DNA from: Halobacillus litoralis
GTDB lineage: Bacteria; Bacillota; Bacilli; Bacillales; Halobacillaceae
Length of the DNA stretch: 64,000 nucleotides
Assembly: GCF_009856415.1 (NCBI RefSeq)
Contig: NZ_WMEZ01000006.1
Location: forward strand, 1 to 64,000
Direction of reading: 5' to 3'
The position numbers and the translations under genes were made by a program. Below, piece by piece: positions 9,447 to 17,880 of this stretch. Position 1 is the first letter of the stretch. Every line of letters starts with the position of its first letter. The notes below the pieces were generated by a model. That model had not been told where the DNA came from and did no database searches. It was given only the letters and a program-made list of their open reading frames with translations.

Positions 9447-10757
9447 CTATGATGACGTGTTTGATTCTTTCCAGAGCCGGTCCAGAACAATGACAAGTAC
9501 AGTCCCGACCAACAATCCATTGCTCAGTAAGTTTTGTAAAATCGCCGGAACACCACTGAAGGCTTCTGGCGGAAGGAACATGAGTCCAATTCCCAGCAGG
9601 AAAGACAGACCTAAAATGGTGAGCCTCCGTTCATCCAGCGTTTCACTGGTCATGTTAGATAATCCAAGTCCCATCAATTGGACAAAGGTTGCAAGCAAAG
9701 CTGCGTTAGCTACCGGTGCGGGAATGCCAGAAATAAACGCCACCACCGGCGGGAAAAACGAAAACAACACCAATAATAATGAAGCATATAAAAAAGGACG
9801 TTTCCTTTTTTGCCCCGTCAATTGCATGAAACCAGAAGATGAGGCAAGCGAAACGTTAGCCACTGCTGAAAAAATGGCTGTAATTCCGTGGTTAATCCCT
9901 AGAAAACTGCTTCCTTTGTTGACCTGATCATATGTATACTGTGGTTTTCCATAAACGGTATGACTGACCGCAATAATGGATGCCACCAGATTCGACAATA
10001 AGATCACAGCGGTAATAAATCCTAACGGGAGCGTTCCCCAAGTCAGTTGAGGCGGGCCCCACGCAAAAATTTCAGGCAATGAAAAAGCTGCGGTTCCTCC
10101 CGTTTCATTGGCATTTCCATTGAAAGTTATGGCATACAATACCCATCCCAAACCAATTCCAATCAAAACAGCGAAACTTTTCAACCAACCTTTTCCCATG
10201 ACCGATAAACCGATCACAAGCGCTAACGTAACAAAAGCAACAAGTGCCTGTTTTCCATCGACGGCTTCTGTCGACTGCTGGATGCCTAACATCCCTTGAA
10301 GAAACGTCCCGCTCAATTGAACGGTCAGTAAAAATAAAAAAGCACCCGTAACGAGTGGTGTGAACACGAAAAGCACCCGGTGCGATAAACGAAAAACGCC
10401 AAACAGGAACAGAAAAATCCCTGTCCATATCATCGTCCCCTGGAGAACTTGTAACGTTTCCATATAGCTGTCGCCCGACTGGGAACCACTATATGCCATG
10501 ACAGCAAAAATGCTGATCCAAAGGCCGGCGGGTCCTTCCATAATCGGAAGCCGGTGCCCGAACACCCCTTGTAGGAAGGAAGCGATGCCGACGACAAAGA
10601 ATGTCCGTTGCATCAAGCCTGCCACTTCATTGAAATTCAATTCAAAAATAGAACCGATGACAATGGGCAGGGCAACCGCACTCGCCAACAGAAATACGAA
10701 CCATTGAATGGTCTCTAATGAGCCGTCCAAAAACCGTGTAGATCCTTCTTTCATCAT
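9447..10757 (-). CDS. NCS2 family nucleobase (purine/pyrimidine) permease
   Basis: The 436-residue membrane protein has about 12-14 hydrophobic segments and NCS2 hallmarks: the EGPAGLW motif near residue 76 and NHG...SAVANVSLASSSGFMQLTG, which aligns with the substrate-binding and signature region of xanthine/uracil permeases. It probably imports a purine or uracil with protons. I see no purine riboswitch upstream. A parS-like site lies at 10835 in its promoter region. Either ATG at 10757 or the next one (10754) could start; AGGTGG precedes both. Confidence 0.88.
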   Translation of the reverse strand: MMKEGSTRFLDGSLETIQWFVFLLASAVALPIVIGSIFELNFNEVAGLMQRTFFVVGIASFLQGVFGHRLPIMEGPAGLWISIFAVMAYSGSQSGDSYMETLQVLQGTMIWTGIFLFLFGVFRLSHRVLFVFTPLVTGAFLFLLTVQLSGTFLQGMLGIQQSTEAVDGKQALVAFVTLALVIGLSVMGKGWLKSFAVLIGIGLGWVLYAITFNGNANETGGTAAFSLPEIFAWGPPQLTWGTLPLGFITAVILLSNLVASIIAVSHTVYGKPQYTYDQVNKGSSFLGINHGITAIFSAVANVSLASSSGFMQLTGQKRKRPFLYASLLLVLFSFFPPVVAFISGIPAPVANAALLATFVQLMGLGLSNMTSETLDERRLTILGLSFLLGIGLMFLPPEAFSGVPAILQNLLSNGLLVGTVLVIVLDRLWKESNTSS

Positions 10758-10834
10758 TGTGCCACCTGCAATCTATGTAATATCTCTCCATATCTTACCA
10801 TAGGATACATAAAATATATGTTCTCACGCTTGCT

Positions 10835-10850
10835 CGTTCCACGTGAAACA
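10835..10850. promoter_or_regulatory. parS chromosome-partition site
   Basis: CGTTCCACGTGAAACA matches the Bacillus parS consensus TGTTNCACGTGAAACA at 15 of 16 positions. It is intergenic, about 30 kb from dnaA, and parA and noc are in the same window. ParB (Spo0J) would nucleate here and recruit SMC. Confidence 0.88.
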
Positions 10851-10878
10851 ACCGGTCAAACAAGTCTTATAAAAAAGG

Positions 10879-10912
10879 AAAAGCACAGCCCCAAAAGGAG
10901 CTGTGCTTTCTT
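10879..10912 (-). terminator. intrinsic terminator after acsA
   Basis: AAAGCACAGC pairs with GCTGTGCTTT around an 11-nt loop; the minus strand continues TTCCTTTTTT. Confidence 0.85.
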
Positions 10913-10915
10913 CTA

Positions 10916-12625
10916 TTACTCTTCAAGAGTAGACGTGTCGCCAGTCGGTAACCCAAGCTCCCAGGACTTCAGGAGACGTCTCATGATTTTACCACTACGC
11001 GTTTTAGGAATCGTATCCTTAATTTCGATCTCCCTTGGAGCGGCGTGAGCACTCAACCCTTTTTTAACGAACTGACGAATGTCTTCGAGCAATTCATCGG
11101 ATTGTTCGTGCCCTTCTCTGAGGGTGATGAACGCTTTAATGATTTCTCCGCGTTCAGGGTCCGGTTTACCGATGACTCCCGCTTCCGCTACTGCTTCGTG
11201 TTCGATCAACTTACTCTCCACTTCAAATGGTCCAACACGCTCACCGGAAGTGTTGATGACATCATCAAGACGGCCCTGGAACCAAAAATAACCGTCTTCG
11301 TCTTGATACGCACTATCTCCGGAAACGTACCAGCCATTCAAGAAATAACTTTCATATTTCCCTGGGTTCTTCCATACGGCACGCATCATGGACGGCCATC
11401 CCTGTTTGATCGCAAGGTTCCCCATTTGATTGGCAGGGAGTTCATTCCCTTCATTGTCGACAATGGCAGCTTCAATGCCAGGGAACGGTTTACCCATGGA
11501 TCCCGGGCGCATATCCATCGCAGGATAGTTACAAATCAACATACCGCCAGTTTCCGTCATCCACCATGTATCATGGATACGTAAGTCGAAGGCTGAAAGA
11601 CCCCATGTTACGACTTCAGGGTTCAACGGTTCTCCTACACTTAACACGTGTCGAAGGGAAGATAGATCATGTTTTTTAGCCACTTCTTCCCCAGCACTCA
11701 ACAGTTTACGGAAAGCTGTCGGAGCGGAATACCAGACGGAAACATTTTTCTCTGCAATCGTTCCATACCAATCATCAGGACTGAATCGTCCACCACGAAT
11801 GACATTCGTCACCCCATTTAACCATGGAGCAAAGATTCCGTAACTTGTCCCTGTCACCCAGCCTGGGTCTGCTGTACACCAGTACACATCATCTTCTTTT
11901 AGGTCCAGCACCCATTTACCTGTTTGGTAATGTTGGAGCATGGCATTGTGGACGTGGTAAACTCCTTTCGGCTTGCCTGTTGAACCAGACGTGTAGTGAA
12001 GGAGCATCCCGTCTTCAAGGTCCACCCATTCGATATCAAATTCATCTGATGCTTTCTCCATTTCCTCTTCATAAGAAATGTAGTTGCCGGGTGCATCGCC
12101 GCCGACAAGCACGACTTGCTTCAAGTTCGGAAGCTCATCTGCCGGCACACGCTCAAGCAATTCAGGAGTCGTAATGAGCATCGTCGCTTCACTGTCCTCC
12201 AAGCGGTCTCGTACGGCTTGTTCCATAAATGCTTCAAACAGCGGTCCAGCAATCGCTCCTACTTTAAGAATACCAAGGAAGGCGGCATAAAACTCCGGGC
12301 TTCTCGGCATGAAAAGAAAGACACGATCGCCTTTTTCTATATTGTGTTTTTTCAATACATTCGCGAATTGATTACTTTTCAACTTCAAATCTTCAAAAGT
12401 AAGAGTCTCTTCTCTATCCGGTGCAGAGTAGATCAGAGCTGCCTGATCCTTCTTATCAGGGTTTTCTGCATGGCGATCGACAGCTTCATAGGCAATATTC
12501 ACTTTGCCTGTCTCGTTCCATGAGAACTGTTCTTTCACTTCTTCCCACTGGAAATTCTCATACGCTTCTTTGTAGTTATCCATGTTGTGATTGCCTGATC
12601 GAGCTGGAATTGGTTTCATGTCCAT
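10916..12625 (-). CDS. acsA: Acetyl-CoA synthetase
   Basis: The protein (about 569 residues) is the AMP-forming acetate:CoA ligase, with the adenylate motif YTSGSTGKPKG, the YWCTADPGWVTG and WWMTETG motifs, and the C-terminal SGKIMRR whose lysine is the usual regulatory acetylation site. It closely resembles B. subtilis AcsA. The frame opens at a GTG (12637), but that codon is inside the GAGGTG ribosome site, so the ATG at 12625 is the better start. No acuABC operon is adjacent. A CcpA cre site lies upstream, so glucose probably represses it. Confidence 0.95.
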   Translation of the reverse strand: MDMKPIPARSGNHNMDNYKEAYENFQWEEVKEQFSWNETGKVNIAYEAVDRHAENPDKKDQAALIYSAPDREETLTFEDLKLKSNQFANVLKKHNIEKGDRVFLFMPRSPEFYAAFLGILKVGAIAGPLFEAFMEQAVRDRLEDSEATMLITTPELLERVPADELPNLKQVVLVGGDAPGNYISYEEEMEKASDEFDIEWVDLEDGMLLHYTSGSTGKPKGVYHVHNAMLQHYQTGKWVLDLKEDDVYWCTADPGWVTGTSYGIFAPWLNGVTNVIRGGRFSPDDWYGTIAEKNVSVWYSAPTAFRKLLSAGEEVAKKHDLSSLRHVLSVGEPLNPEVVTWGLSAFDLRIHDTWWMTETGGMLICNYPAMDMRPGSMGKPFPGIEAAIVDNEGNELPANQMGNLAIKQGWPSMMRAVWKNPGKYESYFLNGWYVSGDSAYQDEDGYFWFQGRLDDVINTSGERVGPFEVESKLIEHEAVAEAGVIGKPDPERGEIIKAFITLREGHEQSDELLEDIRQFVKKGLSAHAAPREIEIKDTIPKTRSGKIMRRLLKSWELGLPTGDTSTLEE

Positions 12626-12652
12626 ATTCATCATCACCTCATAAGAATGTTT

Positions 12653-12666
12653 TGTAAACGTTTTCC
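12653..12666 (-). promoter_or_regulatory. CcpA cre operator upstream of acsA
   Basis: TGTAAACGTTTTCC on the plus strand fits the cre consensus TGWAANCGNTNWCA at 13 of 14 positions. It is about 30 nt before the acsA start. A cre in the 5' region of acsA is also known in B. subtilis. Confidence 0.7.
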
Positions 12667-12821
12667 TTTTGTGGCTGAAGAAAGCTCTGATCCTTTCAGA
12701 GCCACGAACTGCATACTTTTCTGAAAATTTTATGAATTACTTCTATTGTAGGGGATTTCTACTCACATTTAAAGTGTTATCTCCAAAGATTTACAGAATT
12801 AGGACAAGGGAACGAGGTAAA

Positions 12822-12850
12822 TTGACAGCATTCTACTCTATTTATATAAT
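12822..12850 (+). promoter_or_regulatory. consensus sigma-A promoter of queF
   Basis: A perfect TTGACA (12822-12827), a 17-nt spacer and a perfect TATAAT (12845-12850). Transcription would start near 12857, just ahead of the preQ1 aptamer. The rest of the 367-bp acsA-queF gap holds the cre site and the riboswitch; a 64-codon frame at 12669-12863 overlaps this promoter and is not a gene. Confidence 0.95.
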
Positions 12851-12874
12851 GAAACGAGCATAAAAGCTTCATAG

Positions 12875-12960
12875 TAGAGGTTTCTTAGCCAACCCCTCTA
12901 TAAAAAACTAAGGACCACGACTTTTGATAAGCCGCAGCCCTTAGCCGCTGCGGCTTTTTT
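12875..12960 (+). promoter_or_regulatory. preQ1-I riboswitch with transcription terminator
   Basis: The aptamer (12875-12913) has the P1 stem AGAGG/CCTCT, the loop, then the A-rich ATAAAAAACTAAGG tail that forms the H-type pseudoknot of class I preQ1 sensors. It is followed by a terminator: AAGCCGCAGC (12929-12938) with GCTGCGGCTT (12947-12956) and six T. CTAAGG at the aptamer 3' end can pair instead with CCTTAG in the terminator loop (antiterminator). Bound preQ1 would trap the tail and so terminate transcription when the queuosine precursor is abundant. Confidence 0.95.
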
Positions 12961-12992
12961 ATTGGAAATACATTCAAAAAGGAGCATGACCC

Positions 12993-13487
12993 ATGCCAGG
13001 ACGCAACGATCAAGAACTTGATTTATCTCTCCTTGGTAATCAAGGAACTTCCTATTCTTTCGAGTATGACCCGGAGGTCCTCGAAACGTTTGATAACCAA
13101 CATCCGAACCGTGACTATTTCGTTAAATTCAACTGTCCGGAATTCACCACCCTTTGTCCGAAGACGCGCCAACCTGATTTTGCAACCATCTATATCAGCT
13201 ACATTCCAGACGTGAAAATGGTGGAAAGTAAGTCACTCAAACTCTACCTCTTCAGTTTCCGGAACCACGGTGATTTTCATGAAGATAGTGTAAACACGAT
13301 CATGAATGATTTGATTGATTTAATGAATCCTCGTTATATCGAGGTATGGGGTAAATTCACGCCACGCGGGGGAATTTCCATCGATCCATACTGCAATTAC
13401 GGAAAACCAGGCACGAAATTTGAACAAATGGCGGATCACCGCTTGATGAATCACGACCTTTACCCTGAAAAAGTTGATAACAGATAA
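12993..13487 (+). CDS. queF: NADPH-dependent preQ0 reductase QueF
   Basis: At 164 residues this is the unimodular (Bacillus-type) QueF. It reduces the nitrile preQ0 to preQ1 in queuosine synthesis. The catalytic Cys55 (FTTLCPKT) and Asp62 are at the same positions as in B. subtilis, and the QueF signature ESKSLK (78-83) binds NADPH. AAAAGGAGC precedes the start. It is single rather than in a queCDEF operon, so the other pathway genes must be elsewhere. The preQ1 riboswitch gives end-product control. Confidence 0.97.
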   Translation: MPGRNDQELDLSLLGNQGTSYSFEYDPEVLETFDNQHPNRDYFVKFNCPEFTTLCPKTRQPDFATIYISYIPDVKMVESKSLKLYLFSFRNHGDFHEDSVNTIMNDLIDLMNPRYIEVWGKFTPRGGISIDPYCNYGKPGTKFEQMADHRLMNHDLYPEKVDNR

Positions 13488-13527
13488 AAAAGAGCTGCGA
13501 CAAGGATCGCAGCTCTTTGCTTTTTAT
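13488..13527. terminator. bidirectional terminator between queF and aldehyde dehydrogenase gene
   Basis: AAGAGCTGCGA pairs with TCGCAGCTCTT; A-rich and T-rich flanks on either side let it serve both convergent genes. Confidence 0.88.
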
Positions 13528-14975
13528 TGTTTATCATCTTTATATTGCATATAAACGACTTGTGTAACAAGAAAATCTTCCATTCCGTGTTTTCCGTCCG
13601 CTCCGCCAAGTCCTGATTTTCTCATTCCTGCATGATAGCCTTGGACAGCTTCGAAGTTTTCTCGATTAACGAACGTTTCACCGAACTTCAGTTCATTCAC
13701 GACTCGCATGGCTTCATTCATGTCTTCGGTGTAAACAGAAGAGGATAATCCGTAATCTGTATCATTTCCTTTTTCAATCGCCTCATCCAATGTCTTGAAT
13801 GTCGTCACGGGTATGACAGGACCGAAGATCTCTTCCTGGATAATCTGCATATCATGGTTTACATTTGTAAGGATGGTCGGTTTATAAAAATAACCTTTGT
13901 CTAAATCCCCACGTTCTCCTCCAATCTCAACCTTCGCCCCTGCGTCAACCGCTTCTTTTACCATGCTCTCTACTTCTTCAAGACGATCTTTACTTACAAG
14001 AGGGCCGACATCCGCTTCCTTATTTTCACGAGGATCTCCCATAGTCAGTGATTCAAATTTGTGACGTAACTTCTCAAGCAGCTCATCCGCCACACTTTCA
14101 TGAACATAGACACGCTCAGCGTTCGTACAGGCTTGTCCATTGTTAGCGAGACGGGAAGTTGTAATACTTTCAGCTGCAACATCAAGGTCCGCATTAGCGG
14201 TAACGATGGCAGGCGCCTTACCTCCAAGCTCCAAGTTCACTTTCGTTATATTTTGTGCAGCGGCTTCCATCACTTTTGTACCTGCTGGCACGCTACCCGT
14301 CATGGATACCATGTGTACATTCGGATGAGAGGCTAGCGTGTTCCCGATTTCTGACCCTGTGCCTGTCACCACGTTATAAACGCCTTTTGGAATCTCGTCC
14401 ATCGAATCAACAATCTTTGTAAATTCCATCGCTGTATTCGGTGTTTGCTGACTGGGTTTCAATACTAATGTATTTCCTGTTACAAGGGCTGTTGCTACTT
14501 TACGAGCCAAAATGAACACAGGGAAATTCCAAGGTACGATACCCGCCACTACTCCGATCGGTTTCTTATAAATGAAGATATTCTCATTTTTACGGTCACT
14601 TGGTACAATTTCGCCTTCGATTCTACGGGCCCACTCAGACATGTATCGGAAATAATCGATCGCAAGGTCCACTTCTCCACTGGCAAGCTCATAATCTTTT
14701 CCTTGCTCTTCTTGTAATAGATCAATAAAAGTGGCTCGGTTTTCTTCTATACGGTCTCCAAGCTTCCTTACAATTTTCCCTCGTTCAATATTGGGCGTAA
14801 GCTCCCACCCTTTTTGAGCTTCAAATGCTGCTTTTACCGCTCGATTCACATCGTCTTCCGTGCCTTTAGGTATTTGAGAAATGACCTCTTCGGTCGCCGG
14901 ATTTAGAATATCAATCCATTCAGACCCGTTTGATTCTGTATATTCTCCGTTAATGTAAAGTTTATGTTGCTGCAT
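13524..14975 (-). CDS. NAD(P)-dependent aldehyde dehydrogenase (AldA-like)
   Basis: The 483-residue ALDH-superfamily protein has the catalytic general base in LELGGKAP, the nucleophile cysteine in NNGQACTNAERV, the VPWNFP cofactor motif and a C-terminal GMRKSGLGG. The EFVNRENFEA region is like lactaldehyde/glycolaldehyde dehydrogenases (AldA group), but substrate cannot be fixed from sequence. The frame opens at 15011; the ATG at 14975 is chosen because AGGAGGTCATTTTTC precedes it and it gives the usual length. It is monocistronic, bordered by repeat E2. Confidence 0.9.
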   Translation of the reverse strand: MQQHKLYINGEYTESNGSEWIDILNPATEEVISQIPKGTEDDVNRAVKAAFEAQKGWELTPNIERGKIVRKLGDRIEENRATFIDLLQEEQGKDYELASGEVDLAIDYFRYMSEWARRIEGEIVPSDRKNENIFIYKKPIGVVAGIVPWNFPVFILARKVATALVTGNTLVLKPSQQTPNTAMEFTKIVDSMDEIPKGVYNVVTGTGSEIGNTLASHPNVHMVSMTGSVPAGTKVMEAAAQNITKVNLELGGKAPAIVTANADLDVAAESITTSRLANNGQACTNAERVYVHESVADELLEKLRHKFESLTMGDPRENKEADVGPLVSKDRLEEVESMVKEAVDAGAKVEIGGERGDLDKGYFYKPTILTNVNHDMQIIQEEIFGPVIPVTTFKTLDEAIEKGNDTDYGLSSSVYTEDMNEAMRVVNELKFGETFVNRENFEAVQGYHAGMRKSGLGGADGKHGMEDFLVTQVVYMQYKDDKQ

Positions 14976-15052
14976 GAAAAATGACCTCCTGTTGGGATTT
15001 ACCATTTTCATTCCCCCTGAGATAGAGAATAAACAAACCAGTGTTCAACAAT

Positions 15053-15716
15053 ATGGCAGGATTATGTAAGACTTTCGAGACTTTTGTTGAGAGGGTGGGG
15101 CGGAGGGGAATGACTCGCTTTCCGCGGGAGCACGGTGAGCCTCCTCAGGCTAACGCCTTGCGGGGTCTCACCAAGCACTCTTTTCCCGCAGGAGTCTTGC
15201 CATTCCCCTCCGCCCCTTGCCATGGAAGATTCTCGAAACCACTTCCGCAATAATCAGTATGTATGATAGAAAGAAGCGGATTGTATTAAATGCTCCAGAT
15301 TACATGAAAGCCTGATACAGAGCGCTTTATACTTCTAAACAGTGGGGTAGTGGGAGACGATTCAACTTGGTACAGGGGTTCGTTTCTCCCTTACATGGAA
15401 TGGGGTGGTTGGGAAGCTGCGAGACTCCCGTGGGAGAAGGAGATAGGCGAGATCCCGCAGGACGCAGTCCGAGGAAGCTCGGCGCTCCCCCACAGGAAAG
15501 TGTTCAAATGTGGAATCGCCCTGGTAGACACGACTGGCATAAGCAGAACAGCAACGGAATGTGCCCTTTCATTCCGTTGCTGTTCTGCTTATGACGCGAG
15601 TGTCTGGGCGATGGAGCTAGACGAGTTGCTTCCCAGCCACCCCTGACGCTCAACCAGGCAACGAACCCCGGCAACATCTTGAAACTGAGTCTTCCCCAAT
15701 CGGGAACATATCTGCA
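15053..15716. repeat. Composite palindromic repeat E2 (A and B halves, with nested palindrome)
   Basis: The A half (about 15070-15245) is closed by a perfect 16-bp inverted repeat, GGGGCGGAGGGGAATG (15097-15112) with 15201-15216. The B half (about 15374-15690) is closed by GGGGTTCGTT (15375-15384) with 15660-15669. The spacer holds a core, AAAGCCTGATACAGAGCGCT (15307-15326), conserved in E3 and E4. Outer ends are inverted relative to each other (AGACTTTCGAGA and TTGAAACTGAGTCTTCC). A long palindrome is inserted in the B loop (15515-15612). Open frames here are repeat artefacts; I see no gene in the 790-bp gap. Confidence 0.85.
15515..15612. repeat. Nested near-perfect palindrome inside E2
   Basis: Two 24-bp arms (15538-15561 and 15570-15593) are exact reverse complements with an 8-nt loop. 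Outer segments also pair: 15515-15521 with 15606-15612, and AGACAC (15526-15531) with GTGTCT (15600-15605). It has no match in E1, E3 or E4, so it appears to be a later insertion. Confidence 0.9.
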
Positions 15717-15740
15717 ATTGCTAAGTATTATATCGGGCAT

Positions 15741-15768
15741 AAAAAAAGCCCTGTAGGGACAGGACTTT
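15741..15768 (-). terminator. intrinsic terminator after the 83-aa gene
   Basis: AAAGCCCTGT pairs with ACAGGACTTT; the minus strand continues with seven T. Confidence 0.85.
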
Positions 15769-16018
15769 ACCATTCGAGGATGAAACCTTTAATTTTCTTG
15801 CCATCACCGGACTCTGATTGCTGCTCAGCCTCGAAATATGGATCCTCTTCCTTGAAATGATAAGAGATTGTTTCAGGCTTGAGATAAAGCTTATACTCTA
15901 GGTCCGTCACCTTTGGTAGGGAAATGTCGGCAACTGTTGTTTGGTCTCCCTCCTCATCAATAAGAAGAATATCAATGTGATCATATCCATGTGCAACTAA
16001 GTGTTCTTTTAAATCCAT
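15767..16018 (-). CDS. Small conserved-looking protein of unknown function
   Basis: An 83-residue acidic, soluble protein (MDLKEHLVAHGYDHIDILLI start, KKIKGFILEW end). I do not recognise a family. It looks real because AGGAGTCGTTT precedes the ATG, a strong terminator follows the stop, and codon use resembles its neighbours. No signal peptide or membrane segment is visible. Between it and the M50-like gene lies a YjcZ-type spore peptide gene on the same strand. Confidence 0.75.
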   Translation of the reverse strand: MDLKEHLVAHGYDHIDILLIDEEGDQTTVADISLPKVTDLEYKLYLKPETISYHFKEEDPYFEAEQQSESGDGKKIKGFILEW

Positions 16019-16094
16019 AAACGACTCCTCCGTCCAATTATTCTAGTTCCATGATACCCTTTTCCAAACTTCGAGAAACGTTTGATTTTATGTA

Positions 16095-16120
16095 ACAGCG
16101 GGAAAAGATTCCCGCTTTGT
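16095..16120 (-). terminator. probable weak terminator after the YjcZ-like gene
   Basis: AGCGGGAA (16097-16104) pairs with TTCCCGCT (16109-16116). The minus-strand tail (GTTACATAAAA) is poor in T, so termination may be partial. Confidence 0.5.
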
Positions 16121-16127
16121 TTATTTA

Positions 16128-16238
16128 TTAGTATCCATAACCGTATCCACGGCCACCCATATAAGATGCACCGATGATGATCAAAAGGATGAACAAAACA
16201 ACCAATAGCGCGAAACCGCCACCGTATCCTCCGCTCAT
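16128..16238 (-). CDS. YjcZ family sporulation peptide
   Basis: A 36-residue frame begins [16 protein letters not shown], continues as one hydrophobic helix (residues 9-23) and ends in Gly/Tyr repeats (GGRGYGYGY). This is the composition of the YjcZ/YvrJ-like short Gly-Tyr spore peptides common in Bacillaceae. GGGGGGAATGGA precedes the start. Such peptides are expressed in sporulating cells and their function is unknown. Confidence 0.88.
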   Translation of the reverse strand: MSGGYGGGFALLVVLFILLIIIGASYMGGRGYGYGY

Positions 16239-16342
16239 TCCATTCCCCCCTCTCTTACTTACTTTACTACCTTATTCAGGAGGGCTAAAGAAGGCAGGGC
16301 ATGAGCGGAATTAAATCTTTTTTCTTCTTTTCATTCACAACG

Positions 16343-16999
16343 TCAGAAATGAAAGACACGCTTTATGGAAAGGAGTGCAAAGTATAAAGACTGGACAAAA
16401 AAGGCCACTCCCCACAAAGGGGCAGGAATGAATTTTGTCGCTCTCGCTAAGTTTGCTGCATCACCGGCTTGCCCTGGAGATATAAAACTGATCCACATCA
16501 CCTCAAAAGCACTGGTGACAGACTCAACAAGGACGAGTGAAGCAAGGAACAATAAGACATACTGGACCACCTGTTCATGACCGGTTCTCAGAAGCCATAG
16601 AAACCCTGCTCCAAAGGTGAGAATCCAGAATAACCCATACACATTTCTTACCCAGAAAAGGAGATTGATAGCTAGAAACGCCATTAGAATATAAATCATC
16701 CAATTATATTGCCCACGACTGATCAGAAAAAAGAAGACGAAGGCGAAGAAAGAAGCAAAGACATAGCCAGCCATGCTTGTTAATACTTGACCAATCCATG
16801 ATGTATGTCCTGTCAAAGCAAAACCGGATGTATTCGGTAACAGGGAAATTCTCCTTACTTCTCCTCCTGTTATGAGTGCCATCAGGGAATGACCGCTCTC
16901 ATGAATCATTGTGTTCAGGATAGCGAAGTATTTTCCAACGACCGGGAGTTGGGTGAGCAGTAAAGCCAGGATAAGAGCTGAAAGAACCTGTAATTTCAT
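16343..16999 (-). CDS. M50-family membrane metalloprotease-like protein
   Basis: The 218-residue protein has about six hydrophobic segments and an HESGH motif at residues 33-37 in the first membrane region, the HExxH zinc signature of the M50/site-2 protease clan, followed by GGEVRRISLLPNTSG as in the M50B-like family of Firmicutes. Substrate is unknown. The frame opens at 17008 but the ATG at 16999 sits 8 nt after AAAGGAG. It is divergent from modA. Confidence 0.8.
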   Translation of the reverse strand: MKLQVLSALILALLLTQLPVVGKYFAILNTMIHESGHSLMALITGGEVRRISLLPNTSGFALTGHTSWIGQVLTSMAGYVFASFFAFVFFFLISRGQYNWMIYILMAFLAINLLFWVRNVYGLFWILTFGAGFLWLLRTGHEQVVQYVLLFLASLVLVESVTSAFEVMWISFISPGQAGDAANLARATKFIPAPLWGVAFFVQSLYFALLSIKRVFHF

Positions 17000-17094
17000 A
17001 AAGAGCACTCCTTTCTTTGTGACCTTTTAATCGCTTTCTACTTACATATGACGTATCTTAAGAATAGAACCAATGGTAACAAAGGGGAATGGAC

Positions 17095-17880
17095 ATGCGA
17101 AAGTTAACATGGATATCGAGTTCAGTGATCTTACTACTTTTATCCAGCTGTGCTTCTTCATCGGATTCAAGTGAGACGACCGTAAGAATTGCGGCAGCTG
17201 CAAGTTTGAAAGATGTGATGGAAGAGCTGGCCCCTCTATTTGAGGAGCAATATAATATAGAACTGGAAACCATATACGGAAGCTCAGGTAAACTTGCGAG
17301 ACAGATTGAACAAGGGGCTCCTGTAGACGTATTCTTGTCTGCGGATCTTCGTTGGATCGAACTTCTCAAGGAGCAAAACCTTGTCGCAAAGGATACGTAC
17401 ATAGAATTTGCAACCAACCGGATTGTCCTCATTGGTCATGATTCCACGAGTCCTTTGGATACCATCCAGGACTTAAAACTAAAGGAAAACGAACAGCTTG
17501 CTGTCGGCAATCCCGAGAGCGTGCCTGCTGGTACTTATACGAAACAAGCGTTAGAAAGGATTCAACTTTGGGGCAGTTTAGAGGGTCAGATGGTTTTCGG
17601 AAGCGATGTAAGGCAAGTCCTTGCTTATGTCGAATCTGGTCAAGTGGACTATGGTTTTGTCTATGCCAGCGATGCCATGATTTCAGATCAGGTAATCACT
17701 CTAACACAAGTAGACAATCGTCTTCATGATTCGATCGTCTATCCGGGAATCGTCATTTCGGAAAGCCGGACTAAGGATCAAGGGCAGAAATTTCTTTCCT
17801 TTTTAACAAGCGATCAAGCGACAGATATTTACAAAGCTTATGGATTCAATCCTATGAGAGGTGGAAAGATAGAACAATGA
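17095..17880 (+). CDS. modA: Molybdate-binding lipoprotein ModA
   Basis: The 261-residue substrate-binding protein has a lipoprotein signal peptide ending LLLLSSC (Cys19), then the ModA fold: VRIAAAASLKDVMEELAP, YGSSGKLARQIEQGAPVDVFLSA and GNPESVPAGTYTKQAL. It should capture molybdate (or tungstate) outside the membrane for ModB. AAAGGGG fits the ATG at 17095 better than the in-frame ATG at 17089. It overlaps modB by 4 bp. No ATPase gene follows. Confidence 0.93.
   Translation: MRKLTWISSSVILLLLSSCASSSDSSETTVRIAAAASLKDVMEELAPLFEEQYNIELETIYGSSGKLARQIEQGAPVDVFLSADLRWIELLKEQNLVAKDTYIEFATNRIVLIGHDSTSPLDTIQDLKLKENEQLAVGNPESVPAGTYTKQALERIQLWGSLEGQMVFGSDVRQVLAYVESGQVDYGFVYASDAMISDQVITLTQVDNRLHDSIVYPGIVISESRTKDQGQKFLSFLTSDQATDIYKAYGFNPMRGGKIEQ

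Noticed and set aside
12669-12863. 64-codon frame upstream of queF
   Set aside because: It covers the queF promoter, lacks a ribosome site and has unusual composition.
15350-15646. 98-codon frame in E2 resembling hypothetical proteins
   Set aside because: Same repeat translated; the E3 copy at 44132-44359 gives a similar peptide because the DNA is repeated, not because a protein is conserved.
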